Source of the DNA: Bacillota bacterium
Lineage (GTDB): Bacteria > Bacillota > Clostridia > Christensenellales > Aristaeellaceae
Direction of reading: 5' to 3'
DNA length: 27,624 bases
Assembly: GCA_023415145.1 (NCBI GenBank)
Contig: JAEZLW010000093.1
Location: 1-27,624, forward strand
The notes under the pieces were generated by a model. It saw only the letters and a program-made list of their open reading frames with translations, made no database searches and had not been told where the DNA came from. Of this stretch, positions 7,955 to 17,800 are shown in pieces. The translations under genes were made by a program, and so were the position numbers. Position 1 is the stretch's first letter, and each line of letters begins with the position of its first letter.

Positions 7955-9700
7955 TCAAAACCGCTCCGCCAGGCGCTGCACATGGATTCGCGCCATGCTG
8001 GCGCTAAAAGCCGCTTCTTCAGGGGTAGGCGGCGTGTCCCCCATCAGGCTCACAAACTGGCTCACCTTCAGGCCAAGGGCCTCCTGCATATCCATATCGC
8101 TGCCGCCGGGGCTTACCAGATAATAGCACAAAAGGGAATCCTCCTGCCCCATGCGGTGGGCACGGTCCTCCGCCTGGCTGTGCACGGCGGGCGACCAGTC
8201 CAATTCCCCAAACACAACACATCCGGCCCTTTGCAGGTTCAAACCGGACGCCGCCCGAAGGGAGATGCAACACAGGTCTGTTTTCCCCTCCATGAACCTG
8301 CGTACCGCTTCCTCCTTTTGTGCCCCCGTTTCCCGGCCCGTGACAAAGACCGGCGAAAAGGCCTTCAAATCCTTCCTGTAAGCATCCATCACCTTGTGGT
8401 GGTGGGCAAAGAGCAGCACCTTTTCGCCGGCCTCCAGCAAAGCGCGAACAAACTGGCAGACGAATGGCGCTTTCGCCAGCCCCGTCGCCTGCCGCTCCTC
8501 CGAGGAAATCTGCTCCTCCAATAACGCCCGACGGGATGAGGTGAGGCTTTCATCCTGTTTCCAGAGAAGCAGCTTTTCCAGCACGGGCTGCATGAGTGTG
8601 CGGTACACGGCGTCATCCAAATCAATTTCCTGCACCAGCCGCCGCTTGGGCGGCAGTTCGGGCAGCACCTCCCGCTTGGTACGGCGCAGCATCAGCCCTT
8701 CCCTGCGCAAATGCTCCCCCAGCAGCTCGGGCTTTACCACCACGGCGTTGCCATAACCGTAGCACCACTCCCTGGAAAAGCTCTCCCAGTCCCCCAGGAA
8801 ATGAAAATCCAGAATGTTCACCACATTCCATATCTCGCCGCCCTTGTTGTATATAGGCGTACCGCTGAGTCCGATCACCTTGTCCACAGCGGTGGAAAGC
8901 AGGCTTGCCGCCGAATATTTCTCCGTGCCGCTGTGACGCAATTCCTGAATTTCGTCAAAAACCACCGTCTGAAAGCCAATTTCAGGCAGTTCCTTTTTCC
9001 AACCCCTGAGCAGCAGGTAATGCATCAGGTATATGTCGGCAGGCGGCAGCGGATACGGCTTCAGCCCCTTGATGATATGAATCACAGGCTTGCGCCCCAA
9101 TATGCGCAAAAAGCGGCCCGTTTCCGCCTCCCAGTTGCGTATCAGGTGAGCAGGCATCACAATGAGGGCTGGAAACGCCTGCATAACGGAAAGCCAGGCC
9201 AGCGCCTGTACCGTTTTGCCAAGGCCCATCTCATCGGCCAGAAGAGCCCGGTCGCTATGCAAAAGAAAAGCCAGTCCCCGCTGCTGAAAAGGGCGCAGCT
9301 CCCCCTCAAAGGCTCCTTTCGGCGGATTTGCACTTTCGGGCAGCAGTCGTGCTGCCTCCCGTCGCAGTGCATACGCCCTGGCATCCACCAAGGCTTCCTG
9401 CCAGCGCTTTTCATCCTGTACCTTGACGGCAAGGGGATAACGCAGCATCAGCCAGTGCAAGTCCCCCACAATGCGCCGGTGTGCGGTAAACCTTGCCTCT
9501 CCCCGGCCATGGCCAGCGCTGCCGGGAAATAACCGCTTGGCCAGCTCCGTTACGCAGGGCTCCCCTTTGATTACCCAGCAGCGTGCCCGCTTGTTATAGG
9601 AGAGCGTACCATATATGTGTCCATCCTGTTCAGCGGGACGTAAATAAGCAGGCAGCTGTGCCTGCGTACCAAGTTCTATGTGATTGTCCTCCCGCTTCAT
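7955..9700 (-). CDS. SNF2-family helicase/translocase, SMARCAL1-like
   Basis: This is a 581-residue superfamily 2 ATPase that should translocate on or remodel DNA. Visible motifs are: Walker A DEMGLGKT (156-163), motif II DEIQ (249-252, instead of the usual DEAH), motif III GLSGTP (277-282), motif V AASGLNL (483-489) and motif VI QAEDRAHRMGQ (509-519). The first 130 residues are a separate N-terminal region; the compact core resembles SMARCAL1/HARP-type annealing helicases more than Rad54. I place the start at the ATG at 9700. It overlaps the upstream gene's stop in a TGATG arrangement and is preceded by GGGGGA, whereas the in-frame ATG at 9718 has no ribosome-binding site. The overlap implies translational coupling with the nuclease-like gene. 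Confidence 0.92.
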   Translation of the reverse strand: MKREDNHIELGTQAQLPAYLRPAEQDGHIYGTLSYNKRARCWVIKGEPCVTELAKRLFPGSAGHGRGEARFTAHRRIVGDLHWLMLRYPLAVKVQDEKRWQEALVDARAYALRREAARLLPESANPPKGAFEGELRPFQQRGLAFLLHSDRALLADEMGLGKTVQALAWLSVMQAFPALIVMPAHLIRNWEAETGRFLRILGRKPVIHIIKGLKPYPLPPADIYLMHYLLLRGWKKELPEIGFQTVVFDEIQELRHSGTEKYSAASLLSTAVDKVIGLSGTPIYNKGGEIWNVVNILDFHFLGDWESFSREWCYGYGNAVVVKPELLGEHLRREGLMLRRTKREVLPELPPKRRLVQEIDLDDAVYRTLMQPVLEKLLLWKQDESLTSSRRALLEEQISSEERQATGLAKAPFVCQFVRALLEAGEKVLLFAHHHKVMDAYRKDLKAFSPVFVTGRETGAQKEEAVRRFMEGKTDLCCISLRAASGLNLQRAGCVVFGELDWSPAVHSQAEDRAHRMGQEDSLLCYYLVSPGGSDMDMQEALGLKVSQFVSLMGDTPPTPEEAAFSASMARIHVQRLAERF

Positions 9701-10068
9701 CAAAGCGCAATCCCCCATAATCGGTTGATGGATAGCGTGATACAGGGCTTTTGAAGAATTTCCCCCGGCAGGCTCGCATACCGTTCCACCAGCACGATCA
9801 ATGCTTCGATGCGCGGACTTTGCGCATACCTTTCCAATTGGCGCATTAGCTGCTTTCGTTCCGGCCTGCCTTTTTTCACCTCAATGCCAACCGTGCCTGC
9901 CAGAAAATCAATACGGCACCGCGGCCCCAACCGCTCCTCATGAAGGAAAGAGATATTCTTATCCCGCAACGCCAAAGCCACAAGTGCGTGCAGGTCGTAT
10001 TCGTCCTGACAAAAAGGCGGGCGCAGGCGGTGAAGTGCCTGCGATATCTCCGTAAGGCTGTATGGCAT
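9700..10068 (-). CDS. Small PD-(D/E)XK nuclease-like protein
   Basis: A 122-residue protein whose centre matches the restriction-endonuclease-like core: a glutamate pair (44-45), Asp54 in RIDFLAG, then Glu63-x-Lys65 in GIEVKKG, and a following helix with QLERYA. The order Glu, Asp, ExK resembles Holliday-junction resolvases and other small nucleases, so DNA cleavage is a fair guess, but no specific family was recognised. The start at 10068 has GGGAGGG 6 bases upstream; the frame extends to 10089 without a better site. It is the first gene after a good promoter and overlaps the SNF2 gene by one base, so the two products very probably act together. Confidence 0.75.
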   Translation of the reverse strand: MPYSLTEISQALHRLRPPFCQDEYDLHALVALALRDKNISFLHEERLGPRCRIDFLAGTVGIEVKKGRPERKQLMRQLERYAQSPRIEALIVLVERYASLPGEILQKPCITLSINRLWGIAL

Positions 10069-10095
10069 GATTTCCCTCCCATGCATCATGGATGT

Positions 10096-10124
10096 ATTGT
10101 ATCACGGGGCGGCTTTGGGCGCAA
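10096..10124 (-). promoter_or_regulatory. Sigma-A-type promoter for the nuclease-like/SNF2/MFS unit
   Basis: On the minus strand, TTGCGC (10124-10119) and TACAAT (10101-10096) have a 17-base spacer. The leader is about 20-25 bases before the ribosome-binding site and start codon at 10068. Confidence 0.65.
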
Positions 10125-10188
10125 TTCCTGCAAATACGCACATGTATGTAACAATTCATCGGAAAACAGATACATAAAGCGTATCGGG

Positions 10189-10217
10189 TTGCAAACTCCG
10201 CCTGTTTTTTGTATGAT
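10189..10217 (+). promoter_or_regulatory. Sigma-A-type promoter for the L,D-transpeptidase gene
   Basis: TTGCAA (10189-10194) and TATGAT (10212-10217) are 17 bases apart, about 38 bases before the start codon at 10256. Confidence 0.65.
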
Positions 10218-10255
10218 AATCGTAAATCTGTCTTTCACCTGGAAGGGGAGCTTTC

Positions 10256-11998
10256 ATGAGGCGGCTTTATTCCGCTATCGGCGGACTCATTTTTTTGGCA
10301 TTGATAGGTATCACAATGATTGCGGCGGGCGAAGGCGCGTTGGAATGGGTTGACCCGCCGGACGTTATACGCCCCGGCAAGGCAGTCCGCCTGAGCTTTA
10401 CCGTTTCCCTGGCGGGAGACACCGCTATCCTTGTCAAAGATACATCCGGCAAGACTGTTATCACCATTGAGGAAGAATTTCCCGCCAAGGCCGGTCGGAA
10501 CAATCTGGCCTGGGACGGGATGGCACTGGGCATGCCCCTTCGTTCCGGCGCTTATGTATTGCAGGTGGTGCAGGGAACGGCTGAAGCCTCCACAACGGTT
10601 GTCATCGGGGATTTGAGCCCCGTCATCCTGTCAGCAGTCCCCAGTGATACGCACATTGTTCCGGGAAAAGCCTGGTCACTGCAAGCAGAAACGAATCTAG
10701 AGGCTACATTGTCCTTGAAGCTTATCCAAAATTCAGGAGATATCGTTTTGTATGAGGCGCTTTTGCCAGCGGGAACCCATCAAATCCCCTGGGATGGAAC
10801 GGCCAATGGCCAGGCACTCACCCCCGGCAGCTATGTCATAGGTCTTTCCTTAACGGATGAAGCAGGCTTTTCCTCCAACGGGGAGCAGTTCTCTATCACT
10901 GTGGAGGAGCAAATCAAGGAGGCACCAAAGGCCACAACCATTCCTGAAGTTGTATCCGTTGTGGAATCAGGAGGCGAAGCAACGCCCCATTCCCCAGCCG
11001 ATTTCAGCAGTTATACCTGCAATCATGAGGCCTGCTTCTATAAACTGCCTATGGGCGTTATGGACGAGGCCGCCATCTGGGAGGCCATGATGCAGCCCAT
11101 GACGGTGGTCAAGGGCGAGCAGCGGCAGGTGGTGAAGGTGTATTCTCAGCCCGATAAAAACTCCGAGGCTGTGGGAGAAGTAACATGTACTTCCCAGGGG
11201 CTGCACGTACTTGACACGTTGGACAACGGCTGGACACTGGTGGAAGCCTATTCCAGTTCCATTCACAGCAGCAAGATTAAAAACTGGGCCGGGTTCTTTT
11301 CGGGCTATATTGAGACCTCCAAGCTGGAAACAAAGAAGCCCAACCAGAAACATGGATTGTTATTGGACAAGCTCACCCAGCGGATGTACGTTTTTGAGGA
11401 AGGCAAGATCATTACCGAGCTTTTGATCTCCACAGGCCTTGTCAACAAAGAGCAGCCTTACAACGAAACCCCTGCGGGAGAATTTATGATCGTGAGCTGG
11501 ACAGGCGGTTTCTGGTCTGGCAACATGTGGTGCGATTTGGCGTTGCGCATCAATGGCGGCATCCTGATCCACGAGGTTCCATGCTTTAAGAATGAAGAAA
11601 CCGGAGACCGTGATTACAGGCCCTTTGAACGGAAGCTGGGTCAAAAGGCCAGCCATGGCTGCATACGGGTACAGCAAAAGTCAAGCCCCGAGGGCATCAA
11701 CATGCGCTGGCTGTGGGACAACCTCAAGCTGAACACACGCGTATTCATCTGGGATGATGTTGGCCGCAGTATACCCATCCCTGATGACAGCGTTCCCTTG
11801 TACTACAACCCCGACGGCGGTCAGTATTATCACAGCGACGCCTACTGCAAAAGCGTCAAGGACAGGTATCTGCCGCTTACCGGCTTTACCTACGGCGAAT
11901 TGGAAAACGACCCTTACATCAAGCTGACAGTATGCCCCTCCTGCGCTCCGCCCAAACGGGTGGCAGAGATCGAAGCGCTGAACGCGGGAAACAGGTAA
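10256..11998 (+). CDS. Secreted L,D-transpeptidase (YkuD type) with FlgD-like Ig repeats
   Basis: The protein has 580 residues and acts outside the membrane. It starts with a signal peptide or anchor (about 4-24). Two FlgD-type Ig-like repeats follow, each with the WDG...G...G.Y signature (about 85-102 and 179-193), then a bacterial SH3-like segment (about 290-355) and a YkuD catalytic domain (about 365-500). The catalytic motif SHGCIR is complete (His467, Cys469), with His439 upstream in LIHEV. Such enzymes make 3-3 cross-links in peptidoglycan. After the catalytic domain there is a small extra module (515-563) with YYHSDAYC and CPSC, which may bind a metal through His526, Cys531, Cys560 and Cys563. 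GGAAGGGGAG precedes the ATG. It is a single-gene unit ending at a terminator shared with the convergent LCP gene. Confidence 0.92.
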   Translation: MRRLYSAIGGLIFLALIGITMIAAGEGALEWVDPPDVIRPGKAVRLSFTVSLAGDTAILVKDTSGKTVITIEEEFPAKAGRNNLAWDGMALGMPLRSGAYVLQVVQGTAEASTTVVIGDLSPVILSAVPSDTHIVPGKAWSLQAETNLEATLSLKLIQNSGDIVLYEALLPAGTHQIPWDGTANGQALTPGSYVIGLSLTDEAGFSSNGEQFSITVEEQIKEAPKATTIPEVVSVVESGGEATPHSPADFSSYTCNHEACFYKLPMGVMDEAAIWEAMMQPMTVVKGEQRQVVKVYSQPDKNSEAVGEVTCTSQGLHVLDTLDNGWTLVEAYSSSIHSSKIKNWAGFFSGYIETSKLETKKPNQKHGLLLDKLTQRMYVFEEGKIITELLISTGLVNKEQPYNETPAGEFMIVSWTGGFWSGNMWCDLALRINGGILIHEVPCFKNEETGDRDYRPFERKLGQKASHGCIRVQQKSSPEGINMRWLWDNLKLNTRVFIWDDVGRSIPIPDDSVPLYYNPDGGQYYHSDAYCKSVKDRYLPLTGFTYGELENDPYIKLTVCPSCAPPKRVAEIEALNAGNR

Positions 11999-12010
11999 CA
12001 TGCAAAAAAT

Positions 12011-12044
12011 GCCGCCTTCCTTATCATTTTTGAAGGAAGGCGGC
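12011..12044. terminator. Bidirectional terminator, strongest for the LCP gene
   Basis: A perfect 12-bp GC-rich stem (12011-12022 with 12033-12044) has a 10-base loop. On the minus strand it is followed by ATTTTTT, a good intrinsic terminator for the LCP gene. On the plus strand only a short TT follows, so termination of the transpeptidase transcript may be weaker. Confidence 0.85.
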
Positions 12045-12070
12045 TTGTATGAGTAGAAGATCATTTGGTT

Positions 12071-13078
12071 TCATTTTTTCGAGGACTTTTCACCATACAA
12101 GAAATCGTTGAGAATATCCACATTTCTGGACAGGCTTGGCACCAGCACAGACATGCCAGATATCATCTTGCTGGCATAAGCACCCTGTGCGGGAATTTGC
12201 ATGGACTCAAAAGTGGCTTCCTTGGCGGTCATCGCCGTGGGAATCAGGCGGATGGCATCCGCTGCGGAAATATTGGTCACCACGTTATCCAAATTATTAA
12301 GAACAAGTTCTCCAATCTCATCCCAGCCCAATTGCATGATTTTGTGAAAGGCCGCTTCCACCACGGTGCGCTGGCGGTCGGTGCGTGCAAAGTCGCTGTC
12401 GATTTTTCGTATGCGGTTATAGGACAGCGCCTGCTTTCCTGTGAGCTTTTGCAGACCCGATTTTTTCAGCAATCCGTCGTTCTGCTTTTTTCCTATCTGC
12501 TGATTATAGTACTTCAAAATACTGTTGAGCTGTGTCAATTCCTTTTTGGATACTTCAATCTCCACACCGCCTATGGCATCCACCAGTTTGGCCATACGGC
12601 TGAAATTGACGGAAATGTATGCGTCCGGCTCGATGCCAAAGTTTAGCTTCAACGTCTTGAGCAAAAGCTCCGGTCCTCCGTAGGCATAGGCCGCGTTGAT
12701 GCGTGTGGAACCTCTCCCGGGAATTTTCACGTACATATCCCGCATAAAGGAAACCAGCTTGATGGTTTTTGTCTTCGGGTCCAGCTGAGCCAGCATCACG
12801 GTATCGCTGCGGCCGCGGCCTTTTGTGGTATACGAGTCAGTACCGATGAGCAAAAGCTGGAACATGTCCGTATTTGGTGCCTCAAAACCCTCGGGCAGCA
12901 CCAAATACTCGTTCAGTTCCCCTTCCTCACCCTCGGGAATCGTCTCGGCCAACAATTCCAGAAGCTCTTCCTTGCTCAATTCCTCATCCTGTGTAAACGC
13001 CTGGGAGGGTACCGCAAAACAAATCACCGCCAGCATAACGCACAGCATCCTTGACAAAAACCGCTTTATCATGGCCAT
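12071..13078 (-). CDS. LytR-CpsA-Psr (LCP) family glycopolymer ligase
   Basis: LCP proteins attach wall teichoic acids or other anionic polymers to peptidoglycan, acting at the outer face of the membrane on polyprenyl-phosphate-linked substrates. The 335 residues open with an N-terminal hydrophobic segment that ends in SQA (25-27), resembling a cleavable signal peptide rather than the usual uncleaved anchor. The LCP core begins at about residue 72 (FQLLLIGTD). It contains the conserved Arg/Asp-bearing stretches RSDTVML, SFMRDMYV, RINAAYAYGG and ARTDRQR that bind pyrophosphate lipid. GAGGA lies 7 bases before the ATG. It follows the CDF gene by 112 bp on the same strand; no clear promoter or terminator was seen in that gap. 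Confidence 0.92.
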   Translation of the reverse strand: MAMIKRFLSRMLCVMLAVICFAVPSQAFTQDEELSKEELLELLAETIPEGEEGELNEYLVLPEGFEAPNTDMFQLLLIGTDSYTTKGRGRSDTVMLAQLDPKTKTIKLVSFMRDMYVKIPGRGSTRINAAYAYGGPELLLKTLKLNFGIEPDAYISVNFSRMAKLVDAIGGVEIEVSKKELTQLNSILKYYNQQIGKKQNDGLLKKSGLQKLTGKQALSYNRIRKIDSDFARTDRQRTVVEAAFHKIMQLGWDEIGELVLNNLDNVVTNISAADAIRLIPTAMTAKEATFESMQIPAQGAYASKMISGMSVLVPSLSRNVDILNDFLYGEKSSKK

Positions 13079-13190
13079 ACATAAGTCCTCCTAGCATGCA
13101 AACAAATTTCGACAATTTGCCTGCTATCCCTTTTAAAACGGCCATCAAACAGAGAATCCTGCACAACATTGTAAAAAGCCTGCCGGCCAA

Positions 13191-14357
13191 TTATTGGTAG
13201 TAATCCGGATCAAAGTTCAATACACACTCGTTTCCGCTGTCAATTTCCCTTGCACATGCTTCGATCTTTTCCTTCAAATCAGCCGTATCCTTCCAATCGG
13301 CAGGCACCATGACGTCAAAGAGGAGGGTGGTTCTGTCCGCATGCTGAACCCGACGAAAGTCGTGCAGCTTGAGCCTTGCGTCCACCGACGCCAAAAAATC
13401 CTCCATCCGGCCGCGAACGTCGATGGTCTCTTTGTCATCGGTAACGATGGGGTCCATATGGATAAGGAGCGGTATATCCATCTCTTTGGAGATATCACGC
13501 TCGGCAAGATCAATCAGTTCATGTATTTTCACAATGTCCTCTTTGGCCGATACCTCCGCGTGGACGGATGCAATGCTGCGGCCAGGCCCATAATCATGAA
13601 TCACCAGGTCGTGTACCCCGAGTATGCCTTCATAGGACAGCAGCTTTTCGATCAACCTGTCGTTCATCTCCCTGCTGGGCTGCGCACCCAGCAGCCGGTC
13701 TACGGTATCCCTGCAAACCTGATATCCCGCTCTCAAAACAACCAAAGCCACCAGTACACCCAAATAACCGTCCAGGTGCAATGCAAAGAACCTGTCGGCC
13801 AGCATACCCAATAAAACGCCGCTGCTGGCCAGCACATCGGAGATGGAATCCTTGGCTGCGGCCTTGAGCGGCGCGGAGTCAATGGCTTTTCCCAGCCGGC
13901 CATAAAATAGATACAACCATCCCTTTAAGAGAATGCCTCCGGTGAGAATGATCCAGGAAGCCAGGGAGAATTCCGGAGCAGACGGTGTGATGATGCTGAC
14001 AATGCCCTCTTTTAACAGCTCAAAGCCCATCAAAAGAATCAATACGCCAACGCCCAAAGCGCCAATGTACTCCATCCGCCCATGGCCGAAGGGATGGTCC
14101 TTGTCTCCCGGCTTTTGCGCCATGCGGGCACTGACCAGGGAAACAATGGAACCGCCTGCATCCGACAGATTGTTGGCGGCGTCCGCCGTCACAGCCACGG
14201 AGCCGGAGATGAGGCCGATCAGGAATTTTAAAAGCGACAGAAGGATGTTGATGCCTATCCCCACCGTTGCGCCCAGGGTGGCGTAAGCCGTACGGACGGT
14301 TTGATTGCCCGTATCCTGATGATTTTTGATAAACCGTTTGATAAGCCACCTTATCAC
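13191..14357 (-). CDS. Cation diffusion facilitator, probable Mn-type exporter
   Basis: A 388-residue CDF transporter with six membrane segments and a cytoplasmic C-terminal dimerisation domain; these proteins exchange divalent metal for protons to remove it from the cytosol. The family hallmark HPFGHGR is at 88-94. In the second membrane helix the site reads N62xxxD66 (NNLSD), and in the fifth D170xxxD174 (DSISD). The Asp in place of His in the latter is the signature of the manganese branch rather than zinc exporters, so Mn2+ is my preferred substrate (inference). The start codon is GTG at 14357, chosen for GGAGGGG 6 bases upstream. A tandem LCP gene follows on the same strand. Confidence 0.93.
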   Translation of the reverse strand: MIRWLIKRFIKNHQDTGNQTVRTAYATLGATVGIGINILLSLLKFLIGLISGSVAVTADAANNLSDAGGSIVSLVSARMAQKPGDKDHPFGHGRMEYIGALGVGVLILLMGFELLKEGIVSIITPSAPEFSLASWIILTGGILLKGWLYLFYGRLGKAIDSAPLKAAAKDSISDVLASSGVLLGMLADRFFALHLDGYLGVLVALVVLRAGYQVCRDTVDRLLGAQPSREMNDRLIEKLLSYEGILGVHDLVIHDYGPGRSIASVHAEVSAKEDIVKIHELIDLAERDISKEMDIPLLIHMDPIVTDDKETIDVRGRMEDFLASVDARLKLHDFRRVQHADRTTLLFDVMVPADWKDTADLKEKIEACAREIDSGNECVLNFDPDYYQ

Positions 14358-14391
14358 CCCGTACCCCTCCGCAAAACCAAGTTTAACAGTC

Positions 14392-14400
14392 AGTATACCA
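14392..14400 (-). promoter_or_regulatory. Extended -10 promoter for the CDF gene
   Basis: On the minus strand TGG-TATACT (14400-14392) forms an extended -10 element about 35 bases before the GTG start. No good -35 box is seen. No riboswitch such as yybP-ykoY was recognised in the upstream bases. Confidence 0.45.
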
Positions 14401-14512
14401 CATTTTTCCCATTTGTGTATCTATTTTTCCAAAAGTAACGGTTAGCTTATGCTCACCTTGCACGTTAGCCGCCATTCCATCTGTCAAAATAGTACCTTTG
14501 CAGCAAAACCCC

Positions 14513-14540
14513 TTTACTTTTTCCCCCTGATGCATATAAT
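14513..14540 (+). promoter_or_regulatory. Promoter of the ileS T-box leader
   Basis: TTTACT (14513-14518), a 16-base spacer and TATAAT (14535-14540) lie directly upstream of the T-box leader. Transcription should start near 14547. Confidence 0.6.
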
Positions 14541-14546
14541 AGATGA

Positions 14547-14800
14547 AGTATATGACCATGATGGGGACGGGCCTGGAAACACCCCTTTCAAGCGAGCCGG
14601 CACAGGTGGAAGGCCGGCAAGGGAAACCATGTCAAATCACCCCGGAGTCTCCGTGCCGAAGGCCATAACCCAAAGCACGGGCGGGCTGCTCCCGTTACAG
14701 GGCCGCAAACCATGATGGTTTGCGCAAAGAGGGCGCTTATGCGCCAATCTGGGTGGTACCGCGGAGCAATCCGTCCCAAGAAAGATGGGGCGGTTTTTTT
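14547..14800 (+). promoter_or_regulatory. T-box riboswitch (Ile) with transcription terminator
   Basis: A T-box leader senses uncharged tRNA and lets transcription read through when the matching amino acid is scarce. The T-box sequence TGGGTGGTACCGCG is at 14750-14763 or one base beyond. The specifier is most likely ATC at 14636-14638: it is followed by A and then by CCCC, which can pair with GGGG near 14562 to close Stem I. ATC is an isoleucine codon, matching the downstream gene. The terminator is an 8-bp stem (14771-14778 with 14786-14793, one G-U pair) followed by seven Ts (14794-14800). The T-box strand can pair into the alternative antiterminator. The leader end is 46 bases before the ileS start. 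Confidence 0.93.
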
Positions 14801-14845
14801 ATACTCCGCAATGGAAAAGCCGATTATGGAAACGGGAGGTTCATT

Positions 14846-17800
14846 ATGTATCAGAAAGTACCCACCGATATGAATTTCGCAGCCCGGGAAAAGGAAATCG
14901 CCGCCTTCTGGAAGGACAACGACGTCATCCAGAAAAGCTTTCATCACAGGGATGATTCTTTGGAATCCTTCAGCTTTTTCGATGGCCCTCCAACGGCCAA
15001 CGGCAAGCCCCACATCGGCCATGTGCTCACCCGCTCCATCAAGGATCTGATCCCCCGCTACCAGACCATGAAGGGGAAGCGTGTTTTGCGCAAGGCCGGC
15101 TGGGATACCCACGGCCTGCCGGTGGAGCTGGAAGTGGAAAAGCAATTGGGGCTGGACGGAAAGCCGCAAATCGAGGCCTACGGCATAGAGCCTTTTATCG
15201 CTGCCTGCAAAAAAAGCGTGTGGAAGTACCTGCATGAGTGGGAGGAGATGTCCGAGCGCGTCGCCTTCTGGGTGGACATGGACCATCCCTATATCACGTA
15301 TGAGGATAACTACATTGAGTCCGTATGGTGGAGCCTCAAGGAAATTGCCAAACGTGATCTCCTGTATAAAGGCCACAAGGTAGTCCCCTATTGCCCCCGC
15401 TGCGGCACCGCCCTTTCCAGCCATGAAGTGGCACAGGGCTACAAGGAAGTCAGCGACACAAGCGCTTTTGTTCGCTTTCAAGTGAAAGGCGAAAACGAGA
15501 CATACCTCCTGGCCTGGACCACCACACCCTGGACGCTGCCCAGCAATGTTGCGCTGTGCGTGAACGCCAAGGAGGAATACTGCCGCGTCTTGGTAAAAGG
15601 GCAGACCTTTATCATGGCCAAAGCGCTTATTTCCTCCGTGTTCTGCGAGCACGACGCGGCGGCGGCCGAGGTTCTGGATGTTTTCCCCGGCGAAAAGCTG
15701 AAGGGGCTGGAATACGAACCGCTCTACAATTTCGCAAACCCCAAGGAAAAGGCCTGGTATGTGGTGTGCGACAGCTACGTCACGCTCACCGACGGTACCG
15801 GCATCGTGCACATCGCACCGGCTTTCGGTGAGGATGATGCCCGCGTGGGCCGTGAAAACAGCCTGCCCTTCGTGCAGCTGGTGGACACCCAGGGCCAGTT
15901 CGTCCCCGGCACACCCTGGGAAGGCGTTTTCGTCAAGCAGGCCGATCCTGCCATCCTCACCGATCTCAAGGAGCGAGGCCTGCTGCTCAAGACATCATCC
16001 TATACTCACAACTATCCCTTCTGCTGGCGCTGTGACACGCCACTTTTGTACTATGCCAGGGCAACCTGGTTTATTCGCATGACCGCCCTTCGGGATGACC
16101 TTTTGCGCAACAACCGCAGCGTCAACTGGCTGCCCGACAACATCAAGGAAGGCCGCATGGGCAACTTCCTTGAAAATGTGGTGGACTGGGGCCTGTCCCG
16201 CGAGCGCTACTGGGGCACACCGCTTCCCATCTGGCTTTGTGAAGACGGCCACAAGCATGTGGTGGGCTCCAAGCAGGAACTGCGCGGCATGGCGGTAACG
16301 CCCTTTGACGATGTGGAGCTGCACCGGCCCTTCATCGACCAGATTGTTTTGAAGTGCCCCCACTGCGGCAAGGAAATGCACAGGGTCAAGGAAGTCATCG
16401 ACTGCTGGTATGATTCAGGCTCCATGCCCTTTGCCCAGTGGCATTACCCCTTTGAAAACAAGGAAAAGTTTGAGGAAAACTTCCCCGCCAATTATATTTC
16501 CGAGGCCATCGATCAGACCCGCGGCTGGTTCTACACGCTGCTGGCCATCGGCACGCTGCTTTTTAACAAGTCTCCCTTTGAAAACTGCATCGTCATGGGC
16601 CACGTGCAGGACAAGGACGGACAAAAAATGTCCAAGCACAAGGGCAACGTAGTCGATCCCTGGAGCGTGCTTGACGTTCAAGGTGCCGATGCCGTGCGCT
16701 GGTACTTCTTCACCGGCGGCGCGCCCTGGCTGCCCAGCCGTTTCTACAGCGAGGCTGTGTCCGAATGCCAGCGCAAGTTTATGGGCACGCTGCAAAACAC
16801 CTACGCCTTTTTCGTACTATACGCTAACATCGACAACTTCGACCCCAAGGAGCATCCGCTTCACAAAGCGCAATTGTCATTGATGGATAAGTGGGTGTTA
16901 AGCCGCCTTCACACACTCATCCGCCTTGTGGGCAGCGAGTTGGACAATTACCACCTCACCGAGCCGGCCAGGGTCATCGGCGATTTTGTGGATGACCTGA
17001 GCAACTGGTATGTGCGCCGCAGCCGTGAACGCTTCTGGGGCAAAGGCATGGCCGGTGACAAGGAGGCAGCATTTATCACCCTGTATACCGTTTTGGAAAC
17101 ACTGTCCCGCCTCATCGCACCCTTTGTGCCCTACATGGCGGAAAGTATGTATCAAAACCTGGTTCGCTGTGTGGATGCGTCTGCTCCCATCAGTGTTCAT
17201 TTGTGCGATTTCCCCGTTTATGAAGCCGCCTTCATCAACCCGGTCATGGAAAAGCAGATGGCCGCCCTCATCGATGTGGTACAGTTGGGCCGCGCCTGCC
17301 GCAACGCCGCCTCCATGAAGGTGCGCCAGCCGGTTAATGCGCTATATGTCAAGGGTGCTGCCTTTCAGGGTGAATACGTCGATCTGGCGGAGGATGAACT
17401 GAACGTCAAGCAAGTCATCTTCACCGAGGATGCCAGGGCCTTCACCAGCTACAAGCTCAAGCCCCAGCTTCGCACCCTGGGTCCCCGCTACGGAAAGCTG
17501 TTGGGCAAAATCAGCCAGCATTTGTCCCAACTGGACGGCAACGACGTGGTGGATGCCTTCAACCGGGGTGAAAGCGTATCCTTTGAACTGGATGGCGCCC
17601 AGGTGGTGCTTACGAAGGACGATGTGCTCACCGAGCCCATGCAAAAACCGGGCTTCATGGCCATCACCGATCATGGCGTCACCGTGGTCATCGACACCAA
17701 CCTCACCCCGGAGCTTATCCAGGAAGGGTTTGTTCGCGAGGTCATCAGCAAGCTGCAGACCATGCGCAAGGACGCAGACTTTGACGTTACCGACCGCATC

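Noticed and set aside
13112..13128. Inverted repeat CAAATT-N5-AATTTG upstream of the LCP gene
   Set aside because: Short and AT-rich; no promoter around it to give it a role.
14588..15811. Minus-strand open frame of 407 codons
   Set aside because: Lies opposite the T-box leader and ileS; the product has no family features.
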